Below, piece after piece: positions 24,862 through 33,875 of a stretch of DNA of 64,000 bases. Made by a program: the position numbers and the translations under genes. The stretch spans positions 186,001 to 250,000 of the forward strand of contig NZ_VKDF01000002.1 of assembly GCF_007096355.1 (NCBI RefSeq), given 5' to 3'. Source of the DNA: Paracoccus sp. M683. Lineage in GTDB: Bacteria > Pseudomonadota > Alphaproteobacteria > Rhodobacterales > Rhodobacteraceae. Every line of letters begins with the position of its first letter. Position 1 is the stretch's first letter. Under the pieces are notes generated by a model, which was given only the letters and a program-made list of their open reading frames with translations, ran no database searches and was not told the origin of the DNA.

Positions 24862-25676
24862 TTCAACATCTCCTTCCCGTAATCATCGACCAGCGGCACG
24901 CCAGCCTCGGTCAGGATCGCGTTGATCTGATCCTGATTGCGGCGGATCTGGCTGTTCAGCTGCCGCTTCCATTCCTGTTCGGGCAGCCGCACCCCCATGG
25001 TGATGCGATAGAACATGCGCGGGCCGGTGGTTTCCTTCAACAGCGGGGTGAATTGCAGGTCAGGGTCAGCCTTGACCTGCGGCCCCGCCAGCGGCCCCCA
25101 CAGCACCGCGGCATCCAGCGTGCCGTCGCGGACCTGCGCGATCATGTCGCCGACAGGGTTTTCGACCCGCCGATCGACCGTCAGCTGCCCGCCGCGCATA
25201 TTCTTGGCCAGCCCGGCCAGCGCCATATTGGTGGCGGGCGGCGTTCCCGCGATCACGCCAAGCTCGTGATCCTTCAGCGCCGGATCAGACAGGTGATCCA
25301 CCCCCGCCAGATCGCTGTCGCGCCGGGTCACGATCCCATAGACCGAGGTGTAGTAGTGGTTGGTGTTCTGCACCATCTCGTCACCCTGGGCATAACCCAT
25401 GACGACATCGCATTCCCCGGCCTGCAATGTCCGGCGGATGAACCCCATGCCCGAGGGAAACCAGGTATAGGCCACAGGCAGACCAAGCGCCTGGCCGAAC
25501 AGTTCGGCCAGCTTGTTTTCGAAACCCGACCCATCATCGGCCGACATGGGCTTGTTGGCGGGGTCGGCGCAGACCCGGAAGGCCGTGGTCGACCGCAAAT
25601 CCGCCACCTGCGCCGCAGCCGGCAAAGCCATGGCCGTGGCGCAGGCCAGCATCAGCCCTGTTGCAGCGCCGCGCAT
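24858..25676 (-). CDS. xoxJ: XoxJ, quinoprotein dehydrogenase-associated periplasmic binding protein
   Basis: A 272-residue exported protein of the family 3 solute-binding fold with signal peptide GLMLACATAMALPAAAQ. AFRVCADPANKPMSADDGSGF near residue 28-48 is typical of XoxJ/MxaJ. XoxJ is found beside XoxF and is thought to help activate or mature the lanthanide-dependent dehydrogenase rather than import a solute. Its ATG shares one base with the cytochrome stop (TGATG). Longer in-frame starts lie inside the cytochrome gene. Confidence 0.9.
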   Translation of the reverse strand: MRGAATGLMLACATAMALPAAAQVADLRSTTAFRVCADPANKPMSADDGSGFENKLAELFGQALGLPVAYTWFPSGMGFIRRTLQAGECDVVMGYAQGDEMVQNTNHYYTSVYGIVTRRDSDLAGVDHLSDPALKDHELGVIAGTPPATNMALAGLAKNMRGGQLTVDRRVENPVGDMIAQVRDGTLDAAVLWGPLAGPQVKADPDLQFTPLLKETTGPRMFYRITMGVRLPEQEWKRQLNSQIRRNQDQINAILTEAGVPLVDDYGKEMLN

Positions 25677-26272
25677 CAGCCGGACATGCAGGCATCTTCC
25701 TGCGCAGTAAATTCGGGTGACTTCTCGGCCCGCTTGGCGGGGCGGCCGCGTGCGATCGTATCGGTCCCGCGCACCAGCAGATAGACATAGATATCGTCGA
25801 TATAGCACCAGACGTTCTTGTTGGTGCCAAAAGCCGGCATCACCTGATTGGCCGAGGCGTTCACATCCTGTTTGCCCGAGGCGACGATTTCCATGAAATC
25901 ATAGTAATCCATGTTCAGCACCGAAGTCTTCAGCGCCGGCGCATAGGTCGATCCCTCGCCATCTGGCCCATGACAGACATGGCATTCCGCGTGATAGCGG
26001 CGATAGCCCGAGAACACCGCATAATCGACCTCGTCGTCATTGTTCTTGAAGGTCGGGATGCCATCGGCGTTATACCAGCGGCCGTTCTCCATATAGTCGG
26101 CGGTGATGTCCATGCCATTGGGCAGCACGGTCTGACCCTCGGCAAGATCAGCGGGCTGGTCATTGGCAGTGGGCGCGGGAATCGTTTCCTCTTCCCCGCT
26201 GGTCTGGGCCAGCAACGGACCAGCCATCACCAAACCTAGGGCCAGCACAGCCAGCGAACCTGTATGTTGCAT
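25676..26272 (-). CDS. xoxG: Cytochrome c, electron acceptor of XoxF (XoxG/CycB)
   Basis: A 198-residue periplasmic class I cytochrome c with signal peptide SLAVLALGLVMAGPLLAQ. The haem-binding motif is CHVCH near residue 102-106 and the likely distal ligand is Met in QVMPAFG near 148. It accepts electrons from PQQ in XoxF, as CycB (cytochrome c553i) does next to Paracoccus xoxF. GGAGGAAA precedes the ATG. A hairpin terminator separates it from xoxF, so its expression is probably lower than that of the dehydrogenase. Confidence 0.92.
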   Translation of the reverse strand: MQHTGSLAVLALGLVMAGPLLAQTSGEEETIPAPTANDQPADLAEGQTVLPNGMDITADYMENGRWYNADGIPTFKNNDDEVDYAVFSGYRRYHAECHVCHGPDGEGSTYAPALKTSVLNMDYYDFMEIVASGKQDVNASANQVMPAFGTNKNVWCYIDDIYVYLLVRGTDTIARGRPAKRAEKSPEFTAQEDACMSG

Positions 26273-26310
26273 GTCGGGTTTCCTCCTCAAACCGTGCGCA
26301 TCGCAGTCAG

Positions 26311-26345
26311 AAAAATGCCACCCCGAGAATACCGCCGGGGTGGCA
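26311..26345 (-). terminator. Intergenic terminator/attenuator between xoxF and xoxG
   Basis: In the minus-strand transcript a 10-bp perfect stem (TGCCACCCCG with CGGGGTGGCA) with a 10-base loop is followed by five T. It lies about 38 bases after the xoxF stop and before the xoxG ribosome site. Partial read-through would give much more xoxF than xoxG and xoxJ message. Confidence 0.85.
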
Positions 26346-26382
26346 CTTGTAGAGTTCAAACTTGGTTTAACGGACCAAAGTC

Positions 26383-28284
26383 TTAGTTGCTGGCCGGTGC
26401 CTCGCCCTCGGCCGGGGCTTCGCCTTCGGCCGGCGCGGCCGCCGTATCGGCTGCCGGTGCCTCGGCGGCAGCGGCATCACCACCACCCGGCAGTTCGAAC
26501 ACGGTCAGCTGCCCGCCCAGTTCGGTATAGTCGCTGAGCGCGGCATAGCCGCCCACGGCACCCAGACCGTCATTGGGGTTGGTCAGACCAGCCGCCAGAC
26601 CGATCCCGGCCCAGCCACCCACGCCCGACAGCACGCCGATATACTGCTTGCCGCCAGACACATAGGTCATGACGTTGCCGATGATGCCCGACGGGGTCTT
26701 GAACCTGTAAAGTTCCTCGCCGGTTTCAGCGTCGATCGCCTTCAGATAGCCTTCCAGCGTGCCATAGAACACGACATCGCCAGCGGTTGCCAGGGCACCC
26801 GACCAAACCGAGAACTGTTCGGGCAGCGACCACTTGATCTCGCCCGCCACGTTGTCCCAGGCGATGAAATTGCCCATGCCGCCATGGCTTTCCGGCGCGG
26901 GATACATCGCCAGCGTCGCGCCCACATAGGGCTGACCGGCGGTATAGGCCACGCGGAAAGGTTCGTAATCCATGCAGACATGGTTCGTGGGCACATAGAA
27001 CAGGTTGGTCTTGGGCGAGAAGGCGGCCGGCTGCTGGTCCTTGGTGCCCAGTGCTGCCGGGCAGATCCCGGTCGAGTTGGTATCCTCGCCGTTCTGCTCG
27101 GTCGAATATTCGGCCACCACGGCCGGACGGCCATAGTTTTCCGAGTTCGGGTCCATATCGACGCCGCTGGTCCAGTTCACCGCCGGGTCATATTTCTCGG
27201 CCACCAGCAATTCGCCGGTTTCGCGATCCAGCGTATAGGCCAGGCCGTTGCGGTCGAAATGGGTCAGCAGCTTGCGCGGCGTGCCATCAACGTCCTGATC
27301 GGTCAGGATCATTTCGTTCACGCCGTCAAAGTCCCATTCGTCATGCGGCGTCATCTGATAGAACCACTTGGCCATGCCGGTATCGGCATCGCGCGCCATG
27401 ATGGTCATCGACCACTTGTTGTCGCCGGGCCGCTGCGACGGGTTCCAGGTCGAGGGGTTGCCGGTGCCGTAATAGACCAGGTTCAGTTCCGGGTCATAGG
27501 AATACCAGCCCCAGGTCGTGCCGCCGCCGATTTTCCACTGGTCGCCTTCCCAGCTGTTCAGCGAACTGTCGGCCCCGATGGGCTTGCCCAGAACCATGGT
27601 GTTTTCCGGGTCGACCAGCATTTCCGCATCCGGGCCGGTGGAATAGGCCTTCCACGCCTCGCTGCCGTCGGCCAGGTTATAGGCCGTTACCCGGCCACGA
27701 ACGCCATATTCGCCGCCCGAAACGCCGACAATCACCTTGTCCCCGGCGGGCAGCACGGTCGCGGTATTGGTCTCACCGATGGCCGGGTCGCCGGTCTTGA
27801 CCTGCCATTTCACCTCGCCGGTCATGGCATCCAGCGCGACCAGCGTGGTATCGGCCTGGTGGCTGATGATCATGCCATCAGCATAAGCCACGCCGCGATA
27901 AACGGTATCGCAGCACATCACCGCGATGACTTCGGGGTTCTGTTGCGGCTCATAGCGCCACAGGATCTTGCCGTCATTGGCCAGGTCCAGCGCGAAGATC
28001 TTGTTGGGGAATGGCGTGTGGACATACATGATGTCGCCAATCACCAGCGGACCGCCTTCATGGCCGCGCAGAACACCGGTCGAGAAGCTCCAGGCGACGC
28101 GCAGGTCGCCCACGTTGTCGCGGTTGATCTGGTCAAGCTCGGAATAGCGGGTATTGGCGTAATCACCGGTCTGGATGGCCCATTGATCGGGTTTTCCGGT
28201 TTCGGTGATGACGCTGTCATTCGCATGGATTGCCGCGCTTGAAAGCAGCAGGGCCACCGCGGCGCCGGTCAGCAGAGTTTTCAT
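26383..28284 (-). CDS. xoxF: Lanthanide-dependent, PQQ-containing methanol dehydrogenase XoxF
   Basis: A 633-residue periplasmic quinoprotein with an eight-bladed propeller fold. The signal peptide is [18 protein letters not shown]. The vicinal disulfide pair is in [10 protein letters not shown] near residue 120. [11 protein letters not shown] near 315 holds the DxD pair, whose second Asp distinguishes XoxF (rare-earth) from calcium-dependent MxaF (Ala). It oxidises methanol and passes electrons to the cytochrome c encoded next. The last 33 residues are an extra tail of Ala, Glu, Pro and Gly with repeats of APAEGE, beyond the usual end at [15 protein letters not shown] precedes the ATG. No mxaFI genes are in the window. 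Confidence 0.96.
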   Translation of the reverse strand: MKTLLTGAAVALLLSSAAIHANDSVITETGKPDQWAIQTGDYANTRYSELDQINRDNVGDLRVAWSFSTGVLRGHEGGPLVIGDIMYVHTPFPNKIFALDLANDGKILWRYEPQQNPEVIAVMCCDTVYRGVAYADGMIISHQADTTLVALDAMTGEVKWQVKTGDPAIGETNTATVLPAGDKVIVGVSGGEYGVRGRVTAYNLADGSEAWKAYSTGPDAEMLVDPENTMVLGKPIGADSSLNSWEGDQWKIGGGTTWGWYSYDPELNLVYYGTGNPSTWNPSQRPGDNKWSMTIMARDADTGMAKWFYQMTPHDEWDFDGVNEMILTDQDVDGTPRKLLTHFDRNGLAYTLDRETGELLVAEKYDPAVNWTSGVDMDPNSENYGRPAVVAEYSTEQNGEDTNSTGICPAALGTKDQQPAAFSPKTNLFYVPTNHVCMDYEPFRVAYTAGQPYVGATLAMYPAPESHGGMGNFIAWDNVAGEIKWSLPEQFSVWSGALATAGDVVFYGTLEGYLKAIDAETGEELYRFKTPSGIIGNVMTYVSGGKQYIGVLSGVGGWAGIGLAAGLTNPNDGLGAVGGYAALSDYTELGGQLTVFELPGGGDAAAAEAPAADTAAAPAEGEAPAEGEAPASN

Positions 28285-28452
28285 TGATGGCTTCCTCCCA
28301 ATCGGATTCGTTGGCTGTGACATTCCTCCCTGGTCACAGCTATCCGATCAGCAGTCTTGGACGGGGCCGGCGATGCGTCAATGCGCCGCAGGGGCAAGTA
28401 GCCATAAAGTATGGGTCAGTTTTGCAGCCCGACCGGGAAAATCCGGCAATCC

Positions 28453-29295
28453 TTAATTGAACAGCCGTTCAGCATGCCACATCACATGATCGCCCATGAA
28501 GGTCTGGACGAAAAAGTAGCTGTGATCATAGCCCTGCTGCATGCGGAACTGCCCCGGCTGGCGGCGTTCGGCCATGGCAAGCGCCAGCGCCTCGGGCTTC
28601 AGCAGATCAAGGAACTGGTCGGCACTGCCCTGGTCGATCAGCACTTCGCCCGGATAGCCGCGTTCACGCATCAGCAGGGTGGAATCATGGGCCGCCCAGG
28701 CCGCCTTGTCCGCACCCAGATAGGCCGCCAGCTGCTTTCTGCCCCAATCGGATTCTGAAGGATTGGCAATCGGTGAAAAGGCCGAAACCGAGCGATAGAC
28801 ATGCGGCATCGTCATGGCGATGGTCAGCGCGCCGTGGCCGCCCATCGAATGTCCGGTGATGCCCTGCGCATCGCGGTCCAGGGCGAAATTGCCAAAGACC
28901 AGTTCAGGCAGTTCATGGGTCACATAATGCCACATCTTGAAATGCGGTGCCCAGGGCTGCTGCGTCGCATCGACATAGAAGCCCGCGCCCTGTCCCAGAT
29001 CATAGGCCTCGTCATTGGCGACACCTTCGCCGCGCGGCGAGGTATCGGGGAAGATGATCGCCATGCCGGCCTCGGCGCACCATTCCTGAGCGCCCGCCTT
29101 GGTCATGGCGTTTTCATGGGTGCAGGTCAGGCCCGACAGATACCACAGAACCGGCACCCGGCTGTGCTGCGCCTCTTCCGGCAGGAACAGGCCAAAGGTC
29201 ATCTTGGTGCCGGTGGCCTGCGACTGGTGGGAATAAACGCCCTGAACGCCGCCAAAGCTGCGGTTTTCGGACACGGTTTCATAGGTCAAGGTCAT
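28453..29295 (-). CDS. fghA: S-formylglutathione hydrolase
   Basis: A 280-residue serine esterase of the esterase D family. The nucleophile is in GHSMGGHGA near residue 148, and LSGLTCTHENAM near 53-64 forms the oxyanion region. It hydrolyses S-formylglutathione to formate and glutathione, the last step of glutathione-linked formaldehyde oxidation in the cytoplasm. Its start overlaps the GNAT gene by 17 bases. About 168 bases separate it from xoxF, room for a separate xoxF promoter. Confidence 0.95.
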   Translation of the reverse strand: MTLTYETVSENRSFGGVQGVYSHQSQATGTKMTFGLFLPEEAQHSRVPVLWYLSGLTCTHENAMTKAGAQEWCAEAGMAIIFPDTSPRGEGVANDEAYDLGQGAGFYVDATQQPWAPHFKMWHYVTHELPELVFGNFALDRDAQGITGHSMGGHGALTIAMTMPHVYRSVSAFSPIANPSESDWGRKQLAAYLGADKAAWAAHDSTLLMRERGYPGEVLIDQGSADQFLDLLKPEALALAMAERRQPGQFRMQQGYDHSYFFVQTFMGDHVMWHAERLFN

Positions 29296-29815
29296 GGTTT
29301 TTCCCCAGAGTCAGATCGCAATACATGACAAGCCCATCGACATAGCCATGTTCGGGATGAAGAAACGCGCCCGGCAGCCGCCCGACAATAGAAAATCCGG
29401 CCTTCTGCCACAAATGGACGGCATCGGCGTTGGTCGAGACGACGAAATTGAACTGCATCGCGCGAAATCCCTGCGCCCGTGCCCAGTCCTTTGCGTGATC
29501 GGCCAGCTTGCGCGCCACGCCACGCCCGCGCGCAGCGGTGGCGGTGGCAAAGCTGGCATTGGCAACATGGCTGCCGCCGCCCGGCCGGTTGCGGCCGACA
29601 TGGCTGGTGCCCAGAACCTGACCATCCGCCTCGGCCACAAAGGCGGTAAAAGGCCGGGCGAACCAGTCATCCAGCGCCGCCTGACGGTCGATGTCGCGGT
29701 CGATGCAATAGGTTTCGCCGGCACGATAAACGGGCTCAAGGATCGCCCAGATCGCGTCGTGATCGGCGGGGGTTGCGGGGCGGATCGTCACCTCTCCGCC
29801 CGGCTTGTCACTCAT
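29279..29815 (-). CDS. GNAT family N-acetyltransferase
   Basis: A 178-residue acetyltransferase fold. TIRPATPADHDAIWAILEPV opens the domain, and the acetyl-CoA loop reads TAARGRGVARKLADHA near residue 92-107. The tail with NADAVHLWQKAGFSIVGRLPGAF is typical of YhhY/phosphinothricin-acetyltransferase-like members. The substrate cannot be told. The ATG overlaps the clpP-like stop (ATGA) and the end runs 17 bases into fghA, so it sits in the same transcript. Confidence 0.85.
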   Translation of the reverse strand: MSDKPGGEVTIRPATPADHDAIWAILEPVYRAGETYCIDRDIDRQAALDDWFARPFTAFVAEADGQVLGTSHVGRNRPGGGSHVANASFATATAARGRGVARKLADHAKDWARAQGFRAMQFNFVVSTNADAVHLWQKAGFSIVGRLPGAFLHPEHGYVDGLVMYCDLTLGKNHDLDL

Positions 29816-30447
29816 TTCAGCTCGTCCACTGTGCGGATGATCTTGCCGACAAGACCGTAATCCACCGCCTCTTGCGTGTTCAGCCAGAAATCGCGGTAGG
29901 TGTCTTTCTCGACCCGCTCGACCGTCTGGCCGGTGGCGTCGGCCATGATCTGATTCAGCCTCTCGCGCATCAGACGGATCTGTTCGGCCTGGATCATCAT
30001 GTCCGAGGTCGTGCCGCCGATCCCGCCCGAGGGCTGGTGCAGCAGAAAACGGGTATTGGGCAGGCAGTAACGGTTCTGCTTCTGCGCGCCGACAAAGATC
30101 AGCGCCCCCGCCGATGCCACCCAGCCCGAGCCGATGGTGCGCACGGTCGGGCGGATGAACTTGATCACATCATGGATCATGTCGCCCGATTCCACATGCC
30201 CGCCGGGCGATGAAATCAGCATGTTGATCGGATCGTCGCCGTCTTCGGCCAGGGCCAGAAGATGCGCCACGGTGCGCTGCGCCAGCTTGTCATTGATCTC
30301 GCCCGCAACGATCACGGTGCGCGATTTGAAGTAGAGTTTGCCCATATTGTCGCCTTCGGGCAGGCCCAGACCTTCGCCCTTGGACTTTTCGTCGCGGCGG
30401 TCGTCATCATCGTCGTCTTCGTCGTCCAGCCAGTATTGCCGCGTCAT
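29812..30447 (-). CDS. clpP: ClpP-like ATP-dependent protease proteolytic subunit (paralogue)
   Basis: A 211-residue serine protease of the Clp family. The catalytic Ser lies in GWVASAGALIF near residue 107, the His in FLLHQPSGG near 132, and an Asp follows in the helical region. The N-terminus has an acidic insert of eight D/E residues (residues 8-17, DDEDDDDDDR), which is not usual in the main housekeeping ClpP. Start chosen at the ATG with AAGGAG 7 bases before it; a GTG 15 bases upstream is within that site. It lies first in clpP-GNAT-fghA, an unexpected companion of formaldehyde genes. Confidence 0.86.
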   Translation of the reverse strand: MTRQYWLDDEDDDDDDRRDEKSKGEGLGLPEGDNMGKLYFKSRTVIVAGEINDKLAQRTVAHLLALAEDGDDPINMLISSPGGHVESGDMIHDVIKFIRPTVRTIGSGWVASAGALIFVGAQKQNRYCLPNTRFLLHQPSGGIGGTTSDMMIQAEQIRLMRERLNQIMADATGQTVERVEKDTYRDFWLNTQEAVDYGLVGKIIRTVDELK

Positions 30448-30470
30448 CCTGCTCTCCTTCACACCACGAT

Positions 30471-30500
30471 AGAACGGCGGGACCGGGGCCCCGCCGTTCT
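30471..30500 (-). terminator. Stem-loop downstream of frmA (probable terminator)
   Basis: An 11-bp perfect stem (AGAACGGCGGG with CCCGCCGTTCT) with an 8-base GC-rich loop lies between the frmA stop and the clpP-like start. There is no proper T-run on either side, so it may act with Rho or stabilise the frmA message end. Confidence 0.5.
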
Positions 30501-30523
30501 TCTACCTAAGCAGCCATTAAGGA

Positions 30524-31651
30524 TCAGTAAAGGACGACCGAGCGGATCGATTCACCTGCATGCATCAGGTCGAAGCCCTTGTTGATCTCATCCAGGGTCA
30601 GCAGATGGGTGATCATCGGGTCGATCTCGATCTTGCCGTCCATATACCAGTCGACGATCTTGGGCACATCGGTGCGCCCGCGCGCGCCACCGAAGGCGGT
30701 GCCTTTCCAGACCCGGCCGGTCACAAGCTGAAACGGACGGGTGCTGATTTCGGCCCCCGCCGGCGCCACGCCGATGATGATCGACTGGCCCCAGCCGCGA
30801 TGGGTGCATTCCAGCGCGTCGCGCATGACCTTGACGTTGCCGGTGCAGTCAAAGCTGTAATCCGCCCCGCCGATCTGATCGAAGGGCGTCTTGGTCAGGT
30901 TCACGATTTCCTGCACCACATTGTCAACCTTGGTCGGGTTGATGAAATGGGTCATGCCGAAACGCTCGGCCATCTCCTTGCGGCCATCGTTCAGGTCGAC
31001 ACCGATGATCATGTCAGCGCCGGCCAGACGCAGGCCCTGCAACACGTTCAGGCCGATGCCGCCCAGACCGAACACCACCGCCTTGGCACCGATTTCCACC
31101 TTGGCCGTGTTGATCACAGCACCGATGCCGGTGGTCACGCCGCAGCCGATATAGCAGATCTTGTCGAAGGGCGCATCCTCGCGGACCTTGGCCACCGCAA
31201 TCTCGGGCAGCACGGTATAGTTCGAGAAGGTCGAGCAGCCCATGTAGTGATAGATCGGGCGGCCATCCAGAAAGCTGAATCGCGTCGTGCCATCGGGCAT
31301 CAGGCCCTGACCCTGGGTTGCACGGATTGCAGTGCACAGGTTGGTCTTGCCCGACAGGCAGGACGCGCATTGCCGGCATTCCGGCGTGTAAAGCGGGATC
31401 ACGTGATCGCCCGGCTTCACCGAGGTCACACCGGGGCCGACCTCGACCACAACGCCCGCTCCTTCATGGCCCAGTATCGAGGGGAACAGCCCCTCGGGAT
31501 CGGCGCCGGACAGGGTAAATTCGTCGGTATGGCAGATGCCGGTGGCCTTGATCTCGACCATGACCTCACCGGCCTTTGGGCCTTCAAGGTTGATCTCCAT
31601 GACCTCAAGCGGTTTGCCGGCCTCGATGGCGACGGCGGCGCGGGTTCTCAT
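30524..31651 (-). CDS. frmA: S-(hydroxymethyl)glutathione dehydrogenase / class III alcohol dehydrogenase
   Basis: A 375-residue zinc-dependent medium-chain dehydrogenase (called flhA or adhI in Paracoccus and Rhodobacter). Catalytic zinc ligands are in TGICHTDEF near residue 39 and GHEGAG near 60. The four structural-zinc cysteines are in [15 protein letters not shown] near 92-106. The NAD fold reads [13 protein letters not shown] near 195. It oxidises the formaldehyde-glutathione adduct to S-formylglutathione, feeding FghA. A stem-loop ends the gene and a GC-rich intergenic hairpin precedes it. Confidence 0.96.
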   Translation of the reverse strand: MRTRAAVAIEAGKPLEVMEINLEGPKAGEVMVEIKATGICHTDEFTLSGADPEGLFPSILGHEGAGVVVEVGPGVTSVKPGDHVIPLYTPECRQCASCLSGKTNLCTAIRATQGQGLMPDGTTRFSFLDGRPIYHYMGCSTFSNYTVLPEIAVAKVREDAPFDKICYIGCGVTTGIGAVINTAKVEIGAKAVVFGLGGIGLNVLQGLRLAGADMIIGVDLNDGRKEMAERFGMTHFINPTKVDNVVQEIVNLTKTPFDQIGGADYSFDCTGNVKVMRDALECTHRGWGQSIIIGVAPAGAEISTRPFQLVTGRVWKGTAFGGARGRTDVPKIVDWYMDGKIEIDPMITHLLTLDEINKGFDLMHAGESIRSVVLY

Positions 31652-31698
31652 CTGTATTTCTCCTGTCTTTCGGTCTTGTTCGTTCCGGTCATGGCCGA

Positions 31699-31722
31699 GG
31701 GGGCCGGCAATGTGCGGCCCCC
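31699..31722. repeat. GC-rich inverted repeat between gfa and frmA
   Basis: GGGGGCCG and CGGCCCCC form an 8-bp perfect stem with an 8-base loop. It lies in the 93-base gap after the gfa stop and before frmA on the minus strand. No T-run follows, so pausing or message processing is as likely as termination. Confidence 0.4.
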
Positions 31723-31744
31723 CGGCGTTCTTTCAGATGCACGT

Positions 31745-32329
31745 TCAGGCCGGCAGGGCCCCGCTGCGCTTGGCGATATGGGTTGCGATCGCATCCATCA
31801 AGGGTGGCGACAGCGCATCATAGGGTTCCAGCCCCAATTCGCGCAGACGCGCGCGGATGCCGTCCATCCGCGACGGATCGACACCGGATTCGATGATTGA
31901 ACTGACAAAGGCCGCAAATTCGGGCGCGGACCAGCCGTCTTCGTCCGACAGTTCCGTATGCACAAAGTCCAGACCATAGAACGGATGGTCCTTGTTCTCG
32001 ATACGGCCATACATGTGAACGCCGCAGCCGGTGCAGCGATAGCGCTGGATCGGTGCGTCCTTGTTGACGATTTCCAGCCGCTCGGCGCCCTGCAAGACCT
32101 CGATGGCGTCGCGCGACACCACCGCAACCTGACTGAAAATCGCACCATCCGGCTTCCAGCACTTGGTGCAGCCGCAAACATGGTTATGCGCCGTCTGCGC
32201 CCCGACCCGGACCTTGACCGGGTTGCTGCTGCAATGGCAGCTCAGCACCCCGCCACTGAAGCTTGGGCTTCCCGCCGTGACGCCGTGATCCACTGCCGGG
32301 TGAATGGTCACCCCTTCTGTGCCAACCAT
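31745..32329 (-). CDS. gfa: S-(hydroxymethyl)glutathione synthase (glutathione-dependent formaldehyde-activating enzyme)
   Basis: A 194-residue zinc protein of the Gfa/CENP-V fold. Zinc cysteines are in [10 protein letters not shown] near residue 30, CGCTKCWKP near 52 and [10 protein letters not shown] near 100. It speeds addition of formaldehyde to glutathione, the entry to the FrmA-FghA route. A strong GGAGGAGGG lies before the ATG. It is the first gene of the minus-strand formaldehyde block. Confidence 0.94.
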   Translation of the reverse strand: MVGTEGVTIHPAVDHGVTAGSPSFSGGVLSCHCSSNPVKVRVGAQTAHNHVCGCTKCWKPDGAIFSQVAVVSRDAIEVLQGAERLEIVNKDAPIQRYRCTGCGVHMYGRIENKDHPFYGLDFVHTELSDEDGWSAPEFAAFVSSIIESGVDPSRMDGIRARLRELGLEPYDALSPPLMDAIATHIAKRSGALPA

Positions 32330-32448
32330 GGCCCCCTCCTCCGCTAGGTTTCATGGACTGCCAGCCTGACGCCGACTGAGGGGTGCGAACAAGTGAGAAA
32401 AAGGTTGTAGCAAGGCGCGGCGGTCGCCTGTGCGTCAGCCGCCATCCG

Positions 32449-33204
32449 TCAGCCGTTGCCGGTCACGCGGCGCAGGAAGGCGCGGGTGCGGTCATCCTGG
32501 GGCGCGTCGAAGATCTGGGCGGGCGGGCCCTGTTCGACGATACGGCCACCTTCCATGAAAATGACGCGATCGGCGATTTCGCGGGCAAATTGCATCTCAT
32601 GCGTGACGATCAGCATGGTCTGGCGGCCATCCGCGACCTGGCGGATCAGGTCCAGAACCTCGCCCACCCATTCGGGGTCCAGCGCGCTGGTCGGTTCGTC
32701 AAACAGCAGCAGATCAGCATCCATCGCCATCGCCCGGCCGATGCCCACGCGCTGTTGCTGGCCGCCCGACAGCGATGCCGGATAGCTGTCTGCCTTGTCG
32801 GTAAGCCCGATGCTGGCCAGCACCTGATCGGCGCGCTCTTCCGCGCGGTCGCGCGACCAGCCGCGAACGGTGATCAGCCCTTCGGTGATGTTCTGGCGCG
32901 CGGTCTTGTTCGCAAAAAGCGCATAGTTCTGAAAGACAAAGCCCGTGCGGCGACGCAGCGCCAGAATTTCGGCGCGGCTGGCATGGGCGGCGTCAACGCG
33001 GTGATCGCCGATGGTGATCAGGCCGGCATCGGGCCGGTCGAGAAAGTTCAGGCAGCGCAACAATGTCGATTTGCCGGTGCCCGAGGGGCCGATGATGGCC
33101 ACACGCTCGCCCGGCTCCAGCGCAAGGTCGATGGCGTTCAGCACCGTATTGGCGCCGAATGTCTTGGTCAGCCCCTGAATGGTGATGTGGCAATCCGTGC
33201 TCAT
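32449..33204 (-). CDS. Polar amino-acid ABC transporter ATP-binding protein
   Basis: A 251-residue ATPase of the GlnQ/HisP type. Walker A is GPSGTGKST near residue 39, signature SLSGGQQQRVGIGRAMA near 145, Walker B LLLFDEPTSALDPE near 165, and H-loop VTHEMQFAREIADR near 200. It overlaps the permease stop by 4 bases. The trio resembles cystine or general amino-acid importers; the substrate is not certain. Confidence 0.9.
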   Translation of the reverse strand: MSTDCHITIQGLTKTFGANTVLNAIDLALEPGERVAIIGPSGTGKSTLLRCLNFLDRPDAGLITIGDHRVDAAHASRAEILALRRRTGFVFQNYALFANKTARQNITEGLITVRGWSRDRAEERADQVLASIGLTDKADSYPASLSGGQQQRVGIGRAMAMDADLLLFDEPTSALDPEWVGEVLDLIRQVADGRQTMLIVTHEMQFAREIADRVIFMEGGRIVEQGPPAQIFDAPQDDRTRAFLRRVTGNG

Positions 33205-33875
33205 CTGGCGAAGGCCCTGTTCATGCGGGTTTCAAGCCGGCGTTGCAGGAAGGAAAACGCCTCGACCAGCAGCCAATAGATGACCGCGACAACCAGGAAA
33301 GCTTCGAGATAGAGGAAGCTGCCGGCGGCCTCTTTCTGGGCGGCGCCCATCATCTCGGTCACGCCGAGGGTGAAGGCCAGCGAGGTGCTTTTGATCACGT
33401 CGATATAATAGTTCATCAGCGTGGGCGCGGCGATACGGGCAGCCTGTGGCAGGATGATCCGGCGCAGCATCTGGGCGCGGGTCATGCCGATGGATTCGGA
33501 TGCCTCCCACTGGCTGCGGTCGACGCCCATGATGGCGGCGCGAATGGATTCCGCCATATAGGCCGAAAAATGCAGCGTCAGGCCAATGATCGCGGCTGTA
33601 ACGCCGTCGATCTTGGACAAGGTCGGCAGAAGTTGCGGCAGGCCGTAATAGAACAGGAACAGCTGAACCAGCAGCGGGGTGCCGCGGAAAAAGCTGATGA
33701 ACAGCGCCACCGCCTGATCGACGACCGGCAGTTTCAGCACCCGGACGATGGCCAGCAGCACTGCCAGAATCAGCGCAAGGACCATGGCGACGGAAGCCAT
33801 CGCCAGGGTCTTTGGCACATAGCCGAGGATGATCGGCACGAGGCCGATCATATAGTCGACATCAAGTCCGCGCAT
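33201..33875 (-). CDS. Polar amino-acid ABC transporter permease
   Basis: A 224-residue HisM/GlnP-type permease with about five membrane segments. RGTPLLVQLFLFYYGLPQL near residue 65-83 and the EAA-like loop QWEASESIGMTRAQMLRRIILPQA near 125-148 are diagnostic. ATG overlaps the binding-protein stop by one base (TGATG). A single permease gene suggests a homodimeric channel. Confidence 0.9.
   Translation of the reverse strand: MRGLDVDYMIGLVPIILGYVPKTLAMASVAMVLALILAVLLAIVRVLKLPVVDQAVALFISFFRGTPLLVQLFLFYYGLPQLLPTLSKIDGVTAAIIGLTLHFSAYMAESIRAAIMGVDRSQWEASESIGMTRAQMLRRIILPQAARIAAPTLMNYYIDVIKSTSLAFTLGVTEMMGAAQKEAAGSFLYLEAFLVVAVIYWLLVEAFSFLQRRLETRMNRAFAR

Noticed and set aside
26884..28242. A plus-strand open frame of about 450 codons within xoxF
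   Set aside because: Mirror of a highly conserved gene; no start signal and no recognisable domain.
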